Of a DNA stretch of 64,000 bases, positions 45,660 to 59,500 are shown piece by piece (the stretch's first letter is position 1; each line of letters opens with the position of its first letter). This DNA comes from Gnetum montanum (lineage: Eukaryota > Streptophyta > Gnetopsida > Gnetales > Gnetaceae): the NCBI GenBank assembly GCA_015680685.1, contig MNCI01003636.1:101482-165481 (forward strand). The letters are read 5' to 3'. The notes beneath the pieces are model-generated. The model did no database searches, was not told the DNA's origin, and was given only the letters and a program-made list of their open reading frames with translations. A program made the translations under genes and the position numbers.

Positions 45660-47250
45660 GCCACATGGACATTGAATGCACTTCTAACCTTTTTACCCTT
45701 AAGTTGATAAAACACACAAATCACATTAAGAAAAATATGCAATTGATCAAGTGACTAATGAAGAAAATGATGTAATTGATCAAATAACCAATAACACATT
45801 AATAATGATTTAAACTAATAGCTTTCACTCTTTTTTAACATCTTTAAATATGTTTAAGTTTGTAATTTAAACTCATAATTAGATAGTTATTAAAACTATT
45901 TGAACTTAGAGTGGCTAAAGGTATTATTAATTTGTATACAATACTTTTAAGCTAGGGTGCAGAGTGATAAACGTGAACTAGCCAACCACGCAATGAAGTT
46001 AATGTGAACTACCCAAACAACCAATAGACCATAATGTGAACTACCCAAACAACCAATAGACCATACTCTTGTTAAAAATACACATCTAGCTTTTTTCGAA
46101 TTTTATGTTTTTCTTTTATTTTTAAATAAAAATCTAACTTGATCCTCTAATTCTTGACTTTGGCTGATCAACCTTGAAAGTGAACAAATTAATTTATTTT
46201 TCAAAATATTCCTCACTTTATCGTATCTGACCAGGTTTTTATCTAAACATGTAACTTCTGGTTCCATGAGCTTTATCTCAGATATAATTGAAATTAACAT
46301 TAAAACCTCATAGTCCTCAAAGATGAAACTGGTCATAACCTCCTCCTACCTTAACCAGCTGAAATTTTTTAAGGATTTATACAACTATGTTTAACTGAAA
46401 TTGTTATGAAATTATAGAATTTATTTATTTATTCATTTTCATCAGTTTAACTCATCTTGATAGGATCTAAAGTAGGAAAAAGCAACGCTCATTTTAACTA
46501 GAGCATTCGTTCCTGCTGTTACTCCAACAGATAAAATCTTCGGTCACACCGTAAACAGCATGCAAAGGCAGGAGATACAAGCCTGAATTAATGTGAGGTA
46601 ATAAAATTTCGAAAAATAAAACCTTACAAGATTTAACAATAAGGAAAGGACTTGTTCTATCAGTTGAATTTTATAAGCCAAGAAGATCATTATAAATTAA
46701 TTACCGCCTTTATTTTTTCATTGCTTGAATATGTTGCATTAATTTCTCTGGAATAATGTGAAAGAATGGCCTGGATAAAAGTCATAGCAGCTGCAATGAA
46801 ATAGAAGAAATCAGCAGACATATGAGCATTAATAAGCCGCTCTCCCTATTATTCAACCTTCCTAAAACCTTATGCTTGCGAATATACGCACGCATATCCT
46901 AAATATTTTTGCAATCGCATATATTATAATATATTTAAAAATCATATATTATGTTATATTATATTTATTAAAATATTTTGCAATGAAGTGGAGAGGATGT
47001 GTACGTCACCTTCAGCCTTCTCAAATAGTTTATCCTGAGAAAATTGTCTTACAACATTTGCAGAATATTAATTGCATAAATTTCGAAGCCAACTAGAGAA
47101 GCTGCAATCGGTCGTACAATCAGAAAAGCCTATTCCTAAGATAAAAAAAAATTTGACAGGGAAATCAACGTAAGAAAACTATCTGCAGGGCCACTTATAT
47201 ACATTCCACTATAGACGAGAGCAATGCCCAAAATGGAATTCATTACAAGA
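45660..47250. other. Intergenic AT-rich DNA
   Basis: It contains a perfect 32-bp direct repeat (units at 46,001 and 46,033, starting AATGTGAACTACCC). A 77-codon - strand ORF at 46,103-46,336 resembles nothing I know. The end of the RING gene transcript probably falls near the right edge of this stretch. Confidence 0.4.
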
Positions 47251-47257
47251 TATTGAA

Positions 47258-47526
47258 TCATGTTTGTATGACTAGTGAATTTTCCAGACTTGCACTGATT
47301 AAACAACCCACACTAATCGCAACCTGAACATTGAAAAAAATGCCAACAATATGGCATTTTTGATAGAATCGATTTGCAAGATTTATCCAACCTTTTAAGT
47401 CAAAGAAAAATAAACTGGGAAGCAACAGCATGCTTGAGAGAGCTTCAGAAGCTGAATAACAAACCAGATGTGGAATTAAAGTGATATAGCATTTAGCCAA
47501 GGAAGCATGAAGCGTGAAGTCAATCT
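47258..47526 (-). other. Probable 3' UTR of the RING gene
   Basis: Follows the stop codon. The 80-codon ORF at 47,258-47,500 lies inside it, has no recognisable homology and is likely chance. No clear poly(A) signal could be chosen. Confidence 0.4.
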
Positions 47527-47553
47527 TCAGTATGTTTCATCAATAATAACCTC
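47527..47553 (-). CDS. RING gene terminal coding exon
   Basis: After acceptor CTGCTAACAG it reads EVIIDETY and stop TGA (47,527-47,529). It is too short for ORF searches. It was found because relatives end in a similar acidic octapeptide right after an intron at this place. Confidence 0.85.
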   Translation of the reverse strand, partial: EVIIDETY

Positions 47554-50500
47554 CTGTTAGCAGAAAGAAACAAAAACAATTAGTTAATAGATATCAGAAG
47601 CATCATTTTAAAAAAAATACTACATTAATGCTTGAAAATTTAGTTGCGTAAATCCTTAATTAAGCAAGTCATGATAAGAGTTCATCAGATAAATAATTCT
47701 TTACCCCTTAAAAAGTTAATTCTTGATTTTTGTTTTCTTTTCTTTGCCGTCATTTTTAACTCAAAAATAAATTTTTTATGCTACGATATCTCAACTAATC
47801 ATTAACTTAAGCACTACATATTTCTCTCCACATATCTCTCTCTCCAATCCTTTAGAAACGAAAAAATCAATTGCAAATGATGATGAATCTAATATAATTC
47901 AAACACTTGCGGAAAAACAAAATGCAAATTATATTAGTATTTTTAATGTAGTAGACATTTTCATCTCATTGAAAACGTCAGTGTCCTTCGTTTACTATAA
48001 TCAAATACCCTTCAACCGTTTCCATACAGGATTGTATAATCAAACAAGCCGTGGAGATCTCGTAATCTCATAATCTTCTGAAGGTTTAACCATGTACATG
48101 TATTACAAGAATGATTCCGCAACGTTGTAACATGTTTCATTTTTAATTAAAGCAATCTTACGCTAATAATGCAACCCATACACAACTTAAAAAGTCTGAT
48201 AGACCTATTCTTAAAATAAATTAAATTAATTAAAAACTATAAATAATTAAATGGCTATTAAACAATTTCCTTGATCCAAGCTGTGCAGCTGCAACTCTGC
48301 ATTGACAGTGTTTGACAATTGCGCAAACGCAAGAAAATTATACCGAGCTAACAGATGAAACTACCTTATAATTAAGCTACACAGCTAAGATGCAGCAAAA
48401 TTCCATGTTTTGGAGGGCAGGAGGTGAATGAAGGCTTTTTTAAGAAATAAGTCAGACAAAAGTGGGGCACGAATCACAATAATGACAAAATTAAAAGCTG
48501 AAGTACTTTGCAAATCCTTATCAGGAGGTATTTGCATTTGAAAATATAATAATTAGTAACTAATAAGCTAATAAGATGACAAGTGTAGTGGTTCACACAA
48601 AATCATTTTGGAAATTCAGAAATATATCAATACAAAACCATGTCCATTGGAGTATAAATTAAAACACTCCTATCAGAGCTTCAGATTAACCTCAACGTCA
48701 TCGGCATAGACTTATCCCATTTACTTGGGGTCAGGCCTATGACTTCTTCTCTTTTCTTTTCCACCATTCACAGCTATTCAGAGCCATATCAATAGTTTTG
48801 CCAAGGTCTTTTACATCTTCCTGTGTTACTTATTTCCATGTTTTTTGTCTTCATATCTGTTTCTTTCGTTCAAATACAACTGCAACTGAGAAACTTAAAG
48901 TATTGAAAATAAACTGAGAGCTTGCAGACTTGGATCTGAAGAAACAAGAAAGCTTACTAGATATGGATTCTTAAAAGCTTCCTAAATACAGGTTTGTGAG
49001 GATTCTTTTTTGGCTTTCTGCAAATTGCGGATTAGAAGGAAAGTCAAGAATTTGATAATGCAACTCAATGTGAATAGAAGACCCGCAGAGATAAGGCAGA
49101 TGCAGAAGACCTCGATACACAAACAGGCTATCGCAAATCTTAGCATATAAAGTGGCTCCCGCAGACCTATGAGTACAAACTGGCAGAAACCAGACCCTCC
49201 TCCCTTGTGTTTTAGTGTTTTCAGTCTAGCCTTTCATTTATATTATCATGTTAATCTTCTTAACTTTATTGTTTTTGCAAACCAAGAGTCTCATGTTTAC
49301 CTACCCAGCAGAAATTAAATTGTTGCAGAACCAAAACCCTTGTGCTCCTCCCATTAATTGCAAAACTCTAAAAATCATAGAATTAAGACACCAACACATG
49401 ATTGGTTCTTACCATGTCTAACATATCGACAAGGAAAATCTTAAAGGTAGAAAAAAGATCACATCTATAACAATTTACCATCTCAAATAGTGTACACCTA
49501 CTTCGTCGAATCATATTCTAAACCTTGCATTTACCACTCATTTTAATTATCCTCAAATTTGATATGAGGAAGTCTTAAAAAGATAGCTGTTTATGAAAGT
49601 CTCCATAGCTAAAAGAAAATCAAAATGTCAGGCGATCTTCAAAACCATACAAATTGGTAATCCAGTTAATTATTCAGAAGAAAAAAACCATTAAAATTTT
49701 GTAAGCAAAATAAATTGCTTAAACTACTGGAAATGATACCGATCTACAAGTACTAAATCGGAATCTGGCAAAGTGAAGAATAACCTGGTAGCACATTGGG
49801 CAACTATCACTTCTCTCCATCCACTCCAAGATACACGCAAGGTGAAAATGATGTCCACATTTCGTAATTATCCTTGGATTTTCTTCGTCATATTCTGCAA
49901 ACATATTACATTTTAGAATTAAAAATCTTCAATTATCTTGCATTATTTGAATTCAATTATTGCACTATAGTGTAATAAATGATTTGGGGTCAATTCTGAA
50001 ATTACAAAATGTGAACACCATTTTCATCTTGCATGTATGCAAGATGATGTGAGCACCATTTGCATCTTGCATACATGCAAGATGAATGGTGTTCACATTT
50101 TGTAATCATCCTTGGATTTTCTTTGTCATAAATGATTTGGTGTCAATTCTGAAACATCCCAATGGTGTTCACATTTGTAATTATCCTTGGATTTTCTTCG
50201 TCATATTCTGCAAACATATTACACTTTAGAATTAAAAATCTTTAATTATCTTACATTATTTGCATTGAATTATTGCACTATAATGTAATAAATGATTTGG
50301 TGTCAATTCTGAAACATCCCTGAACAAAAATGGTGATAACATATAAATAAATTAACATACTTGGTAACTCTTTCCAAACGAAGTGATTTTTGACATATTT
50401 GGTGACCAAAAACCTCCAAATGAAATGCTTGAAAGCATCATTCATGAAAAATAATTGACTTGTATGATTTATTGATGCAAATTACTTAAAAGGAAAGATA

Positions 50501-53500
50501 CAGCAGAGGATATCCATTGAACTCCACATTCTGAGGCCTTTATCATTAAACACAATTACTCAAAAACACAAGCCAAGATTTGATGGAGAACAACCTTCCA
50601 ATTGTGGCAAACAAATTCAAATGTTCCATTATAATCTTCCACTTTTTCCAACATTGTCCTTTAATATATTGCCTCAACCACATTTTTATACGAGTCTTTG
50701 GCCTGTCATGGGGCCTCCTGGTTGATCTCTAAGATCCCCAAGAAAATTCTGGGTTGTGCTCTTATGCAATGTAACTTTACTCATGTATCCTAGTTGCTCT
50801 CTAAGATACCCAAGACAATCTTGGTTGTACATCAAGCCTTATTTAATTAACAAAGCAATACAGTTAATAACCACACAGACTAAAAACATTGCTGACAAAC
50901 ATATCTGAAAGCAAACTTGCTTTAACTATTAACTCTACTACGCTTCCCCATCATTAATGCTACATGGCATGGCAAATGCTACACTCTGTTGATGTTCGAA
51001 GGTCAAACATTCAATAAAAGATAAATAACAGTTACGAATGTTACAAAGCGTCCAAATCCTTTAGTAGCTAGCTACTACTGCCAGGTGTGATCTCAAAGCA
51101 TTAGCCAATTTTTCAGTAGAATATAAAAAATAATATTCCACCCATTGGGCATTCATCACACATAAAAATTTGTTGATGAATCAACCAAGGTTAAAGCCTT
51201 ACTTGCAGTTATGTCTAACACAAATACAAGATATTTAAATTTAATTCTAAACAGGCTCATGCTTATAACACTTAGGCTAGATGTTGAAGGATTTATAAAA
51301 TTTTTCTAACATCTTCTCAAGCTTGTTATCCATTCAAGATCCATCTATAACTAGAGGACACGACATTTCCTCACTCCATATCCTTTTTATATCTAAAGAC
51401 AAATCGAGATAGTTACGTCTCTTCTTACGACTCTAGCAGCCTCAAATCTATTAGCTGTGTGCTTCAATGATTCCCTCCTAATAAACATGTCAGCACATAT
51501 TCCCATACAACATGTTGTAGACGCAACTCCATTCTTTCAGCAATCCAAGCCAATAAACTTAAATGCCCACCGTCCAAGAAACCTCGAAAGGTACAAGACA
51601 GCAATGAACTAGCCTCATAATTTCACTGGATTCTGAGGAAGGCACTAGACATGTCAAGCTTGTAAAACAAAGGATGAGTCAATAAAGAAGGGCTTCTCTA
51701 CAAGATTTAAACATGGTTGTGCAGATACAGAATGAAGTTGATAGATACCACTTGTTTGGACCTCAAAGAGGCATCCCAAGAACCCTTTCCATAATTGATA
51801 CTTTGGACTTGCAACTTCCAACTTGTTCTCTAATTTATCCAAAAATCCCTCCTCCAGATGATCCTTCTATCAGTTGAAACACCCACCAACGGTACTCCCA
51901 AATGTACCAATGGGATAACACATAACAGATAGGTAATTAAGCGAACATAAAGTAGCAAAAGTTTAGCTTCAGAAGAGCTCAGGATACCCAACGAAATGGC
52001 TTGTGACCATTGCAAGCTTAAATGTGTAAATTACAGTTACATCCTGCAGCCCAAGCCTAGGCTTTAACATCCCATAGATGGAATGCAGCAAAGTGAATGG
52101 TCATAGAATGGTAGTAGCTTGGTCACAAGGTCTTCTATCTGGGAAGATTCTTCAGATGCAGATCTTATGGCAATATTGTCAGATTTTGAGACAAGGCACT
52201 GCCAAACCCGTCAGGCTTCACTTTGACAAGGTCTCTCATTACATAATTACAAATTATAAACACGGATCCACTCCACCCCAGCCCCAAAAAACCTCTTAAC
52301 TTTTTTTTTTAACTCGTCTTTGATTTCTTTCTTGTTTTCCTTTCTTTCCTTAATTGTAATGTTATCAATTCAAAATTAAAGAGATGTTTCCATCTTATGC
52401 TGAAAAAATGGTCAATGATCTCCTACTGAATATGTATTGGTCTGATACATGTTATAAATGCACCATTTAATTTATCTTAGGAATCCGCAACACTTTTTAA
52501 GACTTGAAATCTAACAAAAGCACCTATAATGAGGGTATTGGAACTTTATTAGCTAGCAGTGCATCACATGTAGAGACCTGCAACTGATATCCAAAGTCAC
52601 AATACCCGATCAAGAGCGTAGTATCTAGTGGGCACAATCCCATGCTCTCTCTTCTTGAGCTCCAAATCATTAAACACCCAACAGCTGCATCCTTACAGAC
52701 GGGCTAGGCAAGAGCACAATTTTCCTTCTCAGTGCTGATCAATGTATTAAACCCTAGCTCAAACTGGGTGGTTGGCAAAGTTACGATTGTCATTGCCTAA
52801 CTCATTACTTGTTGCCTTCCTAAGCTTGCTAGCTATCTTCCAATAAGCAAAGATCACATGCAATTCTAAAAGTTTATTTATTATTATATTAAACGGCTAA
52901 CCATCTCCATGTAGTTGGGATAAGGCTAGGATGATGATGGTATCAAATGGCCAACCAATCATGTGAGTAGTTTAGAAGCTTTCAAATACTTAAATTGGAT
53001 CATGATCACTACTCTGTCCAATCTTGAACCATTGTTAATTTTTATCAGAAAAACAACTTTCAATCATTTGATATTCATTCTAAATTGAAATTTACCTCTA
53101 CTTTGTTCAAAAGTAAACCTGTCCAGAACACAAACCAACAATCTTAAACTTGTTAGCCTATTGAATTTGAGCCACGGAACTAGTTAAGACACTTGTTTAA
53201 TAAATATCAGCTTCAATAAGAAAAAAAACAAGTAGGTCATTACTGGAAACATGAAAGCGTTTTAGGACGTGTAGAAAGCATGTCATCACTTGGAACATCC
53301 AGTGATAAAGACTTTTTACAGAAACAAGATACCAAAGATCACTGGAATTGCTGTCCCATTCAGTACGCTAAGAGTGTTAAAACTTTGAAGCTGCAATGGG
53401 CACAGGATACACTTCTCGAATAACTCATCATGCCTACCAAGAGTCCTCAACAGACGTGACAGGATATGCCATAATTGACGGAATAATTAACACAATCAAG

Positions 53501-56500
53501 TACAATCATGAAGATTGTTTCAATATGACGAGGTTTTGTAACAAGATAAACAATGTCGAACACATACTAAAACAAATTTATAATTTTGTAAAATCAACAT
53601 AATACAATTTTCATTGCCACAAATATGTCTTTCAATGGCAACGAGGATAACTATGTACAAACATGGTTAAGCCATGGACTAGACAATAGGCTAGACCATG
53701 GATGTTACAAGCCATTTTGCACAACCTTAGACCGTGAATACTCACAAACAACAACCATGAACAATCTCAAATAGCAATGGCTAGCATAGACAAGCATCCT
53801 TGAGATATTTACATGATCCTTATGGCTCACAACACAATAAGACAATTTCACTTTCATTTTGTGTTGCTCTTTTAACAAAAACCAGAAGCAACAAATACCA
53901 TCATGTATGGACATATTAATTAGTTATGTTACTCTTTTATCTATAATGGACATAACTTTTTACAAACAAACACAGCATTTAGCATTTAGCATTTAGCATT
54001 TAGCTGTGTTATATTAATTAGATTGACAGCGACCATCATTTAGAGTGATGGTAAGGTACTCATCTCTCAAGGCAAAGACCTGTGTTTGAACATCAGTACA
54101 GCCACTCAACACTCAAAGAGGTTCAGCCTTTGCTCATCCACCAACCCTCCCCCCTGCTTGGTGGGATGAGCATTGTGACTCCTGGTGTTGATCCTTTTTT
54201 ATATTAATTAGATTTACATAACTGTGATAGTTTTATAGCCTGGGCATGACATGTGTACAGTAAACCATAACAGTTTACACCATATCCTTAATGATTTGTT
54301 TTTTTTTTTCAGGATAATTAAGTGATATGTTGGGATTGCGCAAAGAATCCATTAACATGCTAGGACTGCTTGAATTTTCATATACATAGACATGCACTCT
54401 AAACACATAATCAATTGCAGTAATTCACTGATCAATTGGATTCCATTGCATATTGAAGTAGAAAGCAAAAGCAGCAAACCAACAAATATACAAACCCTTA
54501 AAAAAATCATTTCTCCGGATGTCAGCATTTCCAGAAAAATTGTATTAACTCCAGTCGATTTCTTCCTCTCTTTTTAGCAGAATTGCGCATAGGTAAAAAT
54601 GGGACTTAAAAGGGAAATACCGTTAGTAAAATGATGCATACCCACACATAGCTACAATCACTCAGCCATGAACTTTTATGTACACATGAACCTCAAACAA
54701 CACAAAACATCAGGCTTTGTGCCTTCAGTTTTGATCCATTTTCCCTACCTTCTATATCATAGCAACCTAGTATTTTTAACACATGTAATTATATACACTT
54801 GAACTACGCCTCACAAAAGGTTGCAACCACTGCCTCATGTAACGTTACCATTCTTTCGAAATCTCAGGCCAACCCAAGACTAAAATGCAACCCATTCTTT
54901 CACTAAGTAAAACCTCATTATTCTCTGCCTTGAATGATGATTTTCATATTGATGTGATTACATGTAAATATTTTTACTTAGCAAGTAACACATGCCATTT
55001 CCTCTTTGAATTGAGTAATCAACAGAATCATTATAATCACAGTGCCTTTATCCAAATAACATGGGTTAAGCCGTAAGGTAAGGGAATTTATTGACAATAA
55101 TTTTCTATGACCAGCTATCTACCTGACACTATAGTATATGTTTACCACAGAACCAGGTGGCGTGTATCTCAGGCTCTCAACATAGCCCCTTGGAATGGAA
55201 CCTGTTACTTGCATAATGACAGGCCACATGCTCTAACAAAATGACCAAAATTATTTTAGTTAATTATTATTTCATCAATCCTGAATCAATCAAGACCTTT
55301 TCTCTTATTAATTTTTCATAAAATACAAAACTGAACACATACTAAACTAAATTAAAATATGTTTGTGTTATGTGTTTCGAAAGCTTGACCTTTGGTTTGT
55401 TGATTGTAATATTTAATTTCTGCTATGAATAGCTTAGTATATTTTGGTATATCTTTGCTATATATGTATTTTGATAAGGCTTTGGTTTATCTTTGATATA
55501 TAGATTGGCTTATACTTGGATTCATTTGATATAGCCCCTGATATATACTTATAATAGCTTTTGATATGCCTCATGGCACATGCACATGAAGGTGTTGTGT
55601 AGTAATTGTGCAGTTGTGTGCAATGCACAGCTTACAAACAAAAAAGTCAAAGTAGCACAATTGCAAACCCATCCACTTCTATATCATGCATTTATTTTAA
55701 AGTGATGATCAGAGAATTCACCATGTAACCAAACAAGCATATGTTAACTATTTTTTACTTTCTTTGCAATCGTACAAATTTCCCCTTACAATTGCACAAC
55801 ATGCCATCGCACATCAATGTCATCTACATAAGCCATCAAGTGGTTAGATTAGTCTCTTGTTAGGCATGAGGTTACCAGTTCAAGTCATACTTGAGGCATT
55901 GTTATATTCTTTTATAATTCTTCTAAACTACCATGTTGGCTATATGTCTTGAGGTATACTTATAGTCACTCGTTCACATTCTGACACTCCACCCTATAAT
56001 AGCTTTTCATCATCATCATCCTAGCCTTGCCCCAACAAAATGGGATTGGGTAATAGCTTTAGATATAGCTAAATAATAACAGATGCATAGCTTAGCTCTG
56101 TGATTTATGCTCTAATAAGATTTGACATCAATATTTTTTGTTGCTCATGCTTATCTTAGCTAGTCTTGGAGTGTACTTATAATCTCTCTTTCAGGTTCTG
56201 ACATGCCACCATATAATAATTCATGATCGATGCATACCTTAGCTGTGTGATTTATGCTCCAATAAGAATTGACCTCTTAATCTCTTATTTACTCATGCTT
56301 ATCTTAGCTATGTAGTTGCTTTTGGAAAACTATCCTTTAGTAGGGTTTGAACCCTTGACTTGTTGATCATATTGGATTATATTTAATTATTGGAAACTTG
56401 AACCTTTAGCTTCATTATGTTATAATATGTTGATTATGATATAATTCCTTAATTAGATTCCTATGGCTTGGTTGGTAATATTTGCATAGCTTGTATAGCT

Positions 56501-59500
56501 TATGTATGACTTTTAGAATAAGTTAATTATGTGATGTCTCTTCATAAATCATGTATTGGTGAGAGTTGAACTCCTAACCTCTAGTTGATATTCCATGTTT
56601 TTGATAGTTTGGATATGTGGTGCATTTCATGTAAATTATGCACCAATGAGGTCTGACCTCCTGACCTCCTATTTGAAGGTGTATAGTTATCTCTTTCCCT
56701 GTCACTCGTTCTGTTAAGGTTTTGGACAGCAGAAAATATTGTAACTTGCCCAAACTATTTCTCTAAATCTGTACATCATCTTCCTGTGAAATTTAGGCTG
56801 AATCTAGCTTTATGTCTCGGCTTCCAAACAACACTAGTGTCCCTCAAAAATGTTAAGAAACGACGAAGATATGATGAAAATGGTGCATACCACTCTTTGT
56901 AGAATACAAATATTAAATGTGGGTGGCAAAATGGTGGTAAACGTAGAATTATTGCAGCATAAGTGTAGTATGGGCTGCAGCTGCATTGTCGTTGAATTCT
57001 AGGATTTCATGGTTGTGTAACGTGGAGCGTTGTATGGGATGTGGTTCACATGACAGAAACAGTCACAATTAGACAATGGCCAAGCCATTGAAATCACCTA
57101 AAAAATCTCAAAAAAAACAACTCTTAAACATTAATGGTTGAAACAACCATCATATGGCAGTTGCTCGTAACTTCCTATAGTTCATAATGACTTTCATTAG
57201 TGATAGGATTCTAGTACTTCTTAGTGAAGTCAAAAGAATAGAGCTAGGTTATCAAGAGAGAAGGATCAGACCTAGATGCAGCTTGCAACTGCACTATTAA
57301 TTAGGAGATGAGGACTATAACCGGCATTGGTTTTCATGTCTAGCAGGCTAGCAATCTGCGATGACTGTCATATGGGGTTTGAAATTAGAAGCAGGCTATC
57401 TTGGACAACCCAGAGAATAGCCAATGCAGGTAGTTAAATGCTAGGCTTGGTGTAGGGCGGTGTTGTAGTCAAAGGTAAGCATGGATACAGAGAAAGAGAC
57501 CTGAGGCAAGATAGCCAAGACAAAAAGCTTAGACTTGTGGCATCACCAACTCTTGAGACAATATCACTCTATGGCAAATTTAGTATTTAACTGGAAAACC
57601 AATAAATAGTGGTCAGATGATAATTAATCACAGTAACCCAGAAATTTAAGTATAAGGTCAGAAATCATATAAATAGTCATGCTTGGTAAATCTCGTAACA
57701 CTAACCTTTGCGGTTGCAGGTTTAGCCCCATCCTATCCATGCTCTATTGCAAGAGGCTCAAGAGTTATGGTTATCTTTCCTGCATGTGCCCCATGCAGAT
57801 AAGCTAGGTGTTGTGAAAACCAGAAATTAAAGTGGTTGACATTATGGAGCTATAAAGAAGCTGAAAGGTATATGATTTAATGCTAAACCTTCATTCAAAC
57901 ATTTTGTTATGAAGGGTTTAAACATTTATCTTATTATAACTCAAACCATGCAACTATGCAAAATGAAACTTGATTAATAAGTTTCTGGTGTAATTATAAT
58001 GGATAAATTATATTATTGTCAAAGACTGGCTTAAGAATAATTTATGTTTAATTGTTTAAACTGTGGAATGAGCTTATGTTTTCTCATGCCACATTGGATT
58101 CAACTGGCTGAAAATTCTAAGTTAATTACCAAAGTGTAACCCTGGATCTGTTGGACTAGTTCAGCTCTAGCCAATATTTGTTGTACAATGCCTATGCTTG
58201 TATACCTCAAGGTAACTCAGCACAATCAAACATGTGAATTGTAGGATGCAAGTCACATGCCAATGAATGCATAGATCTACAATGATTTCTGTCGAGTTTC
58301 TGTCAACAATATCTACAAGAATGAAGAACCAAAAATGATGAACTTTTCTATTTGGTTCCGATTAAATATCACCTTCTATTATATACAAGATTTATTTAAA
58401 TTCTGCTCAAAAAATCCAAGGTTTCTAATTTTGTTTTTACCATACAACATATCTCAGAGCCTGGTATTCATATCCAAGAAGCATGCAAGGCTTCACATTT
58501 CTACTTCACAGTTCTCGGTCTTTTATGACCATCTTTTCAAATTAAACTTTCCCCTGCACCATCTTATTCAGAATGGGACACTTTTTCTTATATAATAAGT
58601 TTATTGTTGACATTCTATTTTACCTTTTTTGTGTTTTTACATGTGTAGGATTTTCTTTCTTACTCCTTTGTTGTAATAGGCACTGTCATTTGGAGTAACT
58701 GTAAGGTGCTCATTTCTCGGGTCAAAGACCTGGGTTCGAGTCTGGGCACAACCACTCAAAGAGGTTAGGCTTTCTCTCATCCACCAACCTTCTCAGGACC
58801 CCACTTAGTGAAATGAGCACCATCATTTCAAGTGATGATCCTTTACTCATTTATTCTAATATCAAGGACCCATTAAAAATTGAAGTTCACAGCCGACTCC
58901 TCTACTGCTGAGCTATTGGGGAGGAAGGGTTTGATCTACGTCCTATATGCTTAAAATTCTTGTACCTCCATGAACCACGAGCAATGCACTGAAGCACTAA
59001 ACGTGACTGGATGGATACGTTACTCCACTGTCAAGATTAATCAATTCATAGTATCGCAGACCTAGTCGTGAATAAATCAGGGTAACTTAGGGTGTGGTAA
59101 ACCAAGTTGCTCAATATGAACATGTTAAGTGCTCAACATTACATTAGACCATGGAAAGAATAAACACCATAATATGTAAGTCCACAGTTATCATTCTGTG
59201 TATAAATGTTATATATTATACTAGTTAGGCCACGGACGTGTATAAAATAGAGAGAAACATATGAGAGTTTAACATAAAGTTAAACTATTAAGAAAGTGAA
59301 CAACAATGGATATGAAGCTCCATGGTTATTGCATATAAACGCTAATAGTGTACAAGTAGAAGTGATAAACATCGGAAAGCACTGTTGAACACACAGCTAT
59401 GATATATATTGAATAAACAGTCAATAAAACAGTAAATGTGTACAGTATACGCCACAGTTGGTAACCACAAGTGACAACCACCATTGGTGGTAATCACAGT

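Larger units (their letters stand above)
44261..45660. repeat. Repeat-rich block with an assembly gap
   Basis: CpG-rich sequence with many GTAAAC/CGTAA words (44,480-44,620), then 285 Ns, then short tandem repeats and CACGCT words (45,060-45,500). It looks like part of an LTR with U3 repeats, but neither end is identifiable. The single ORF spanning the Ns is meaningless. Confidence 0.4.

Noticed and set aside
46103-46336. 77-codon - strand ORF with a charged, helix-like end
   Set aside because: No known motif, no neighbouring promoter or exon evidence, and AT-rich context where such ORFs arise by chance.
47258-47500. 80-codon - strand ORF rich in hydrophobic residues
   Set aside because: Lies just after the RING gene stop codon, in the probable 3' UTR, with no recognisable family.
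52078-52299. 73-codon + strand ORF as a gene in the intron
   Set aside because: No motif, opposite strand to the host gene, and no supporting promoter or homologous copy.
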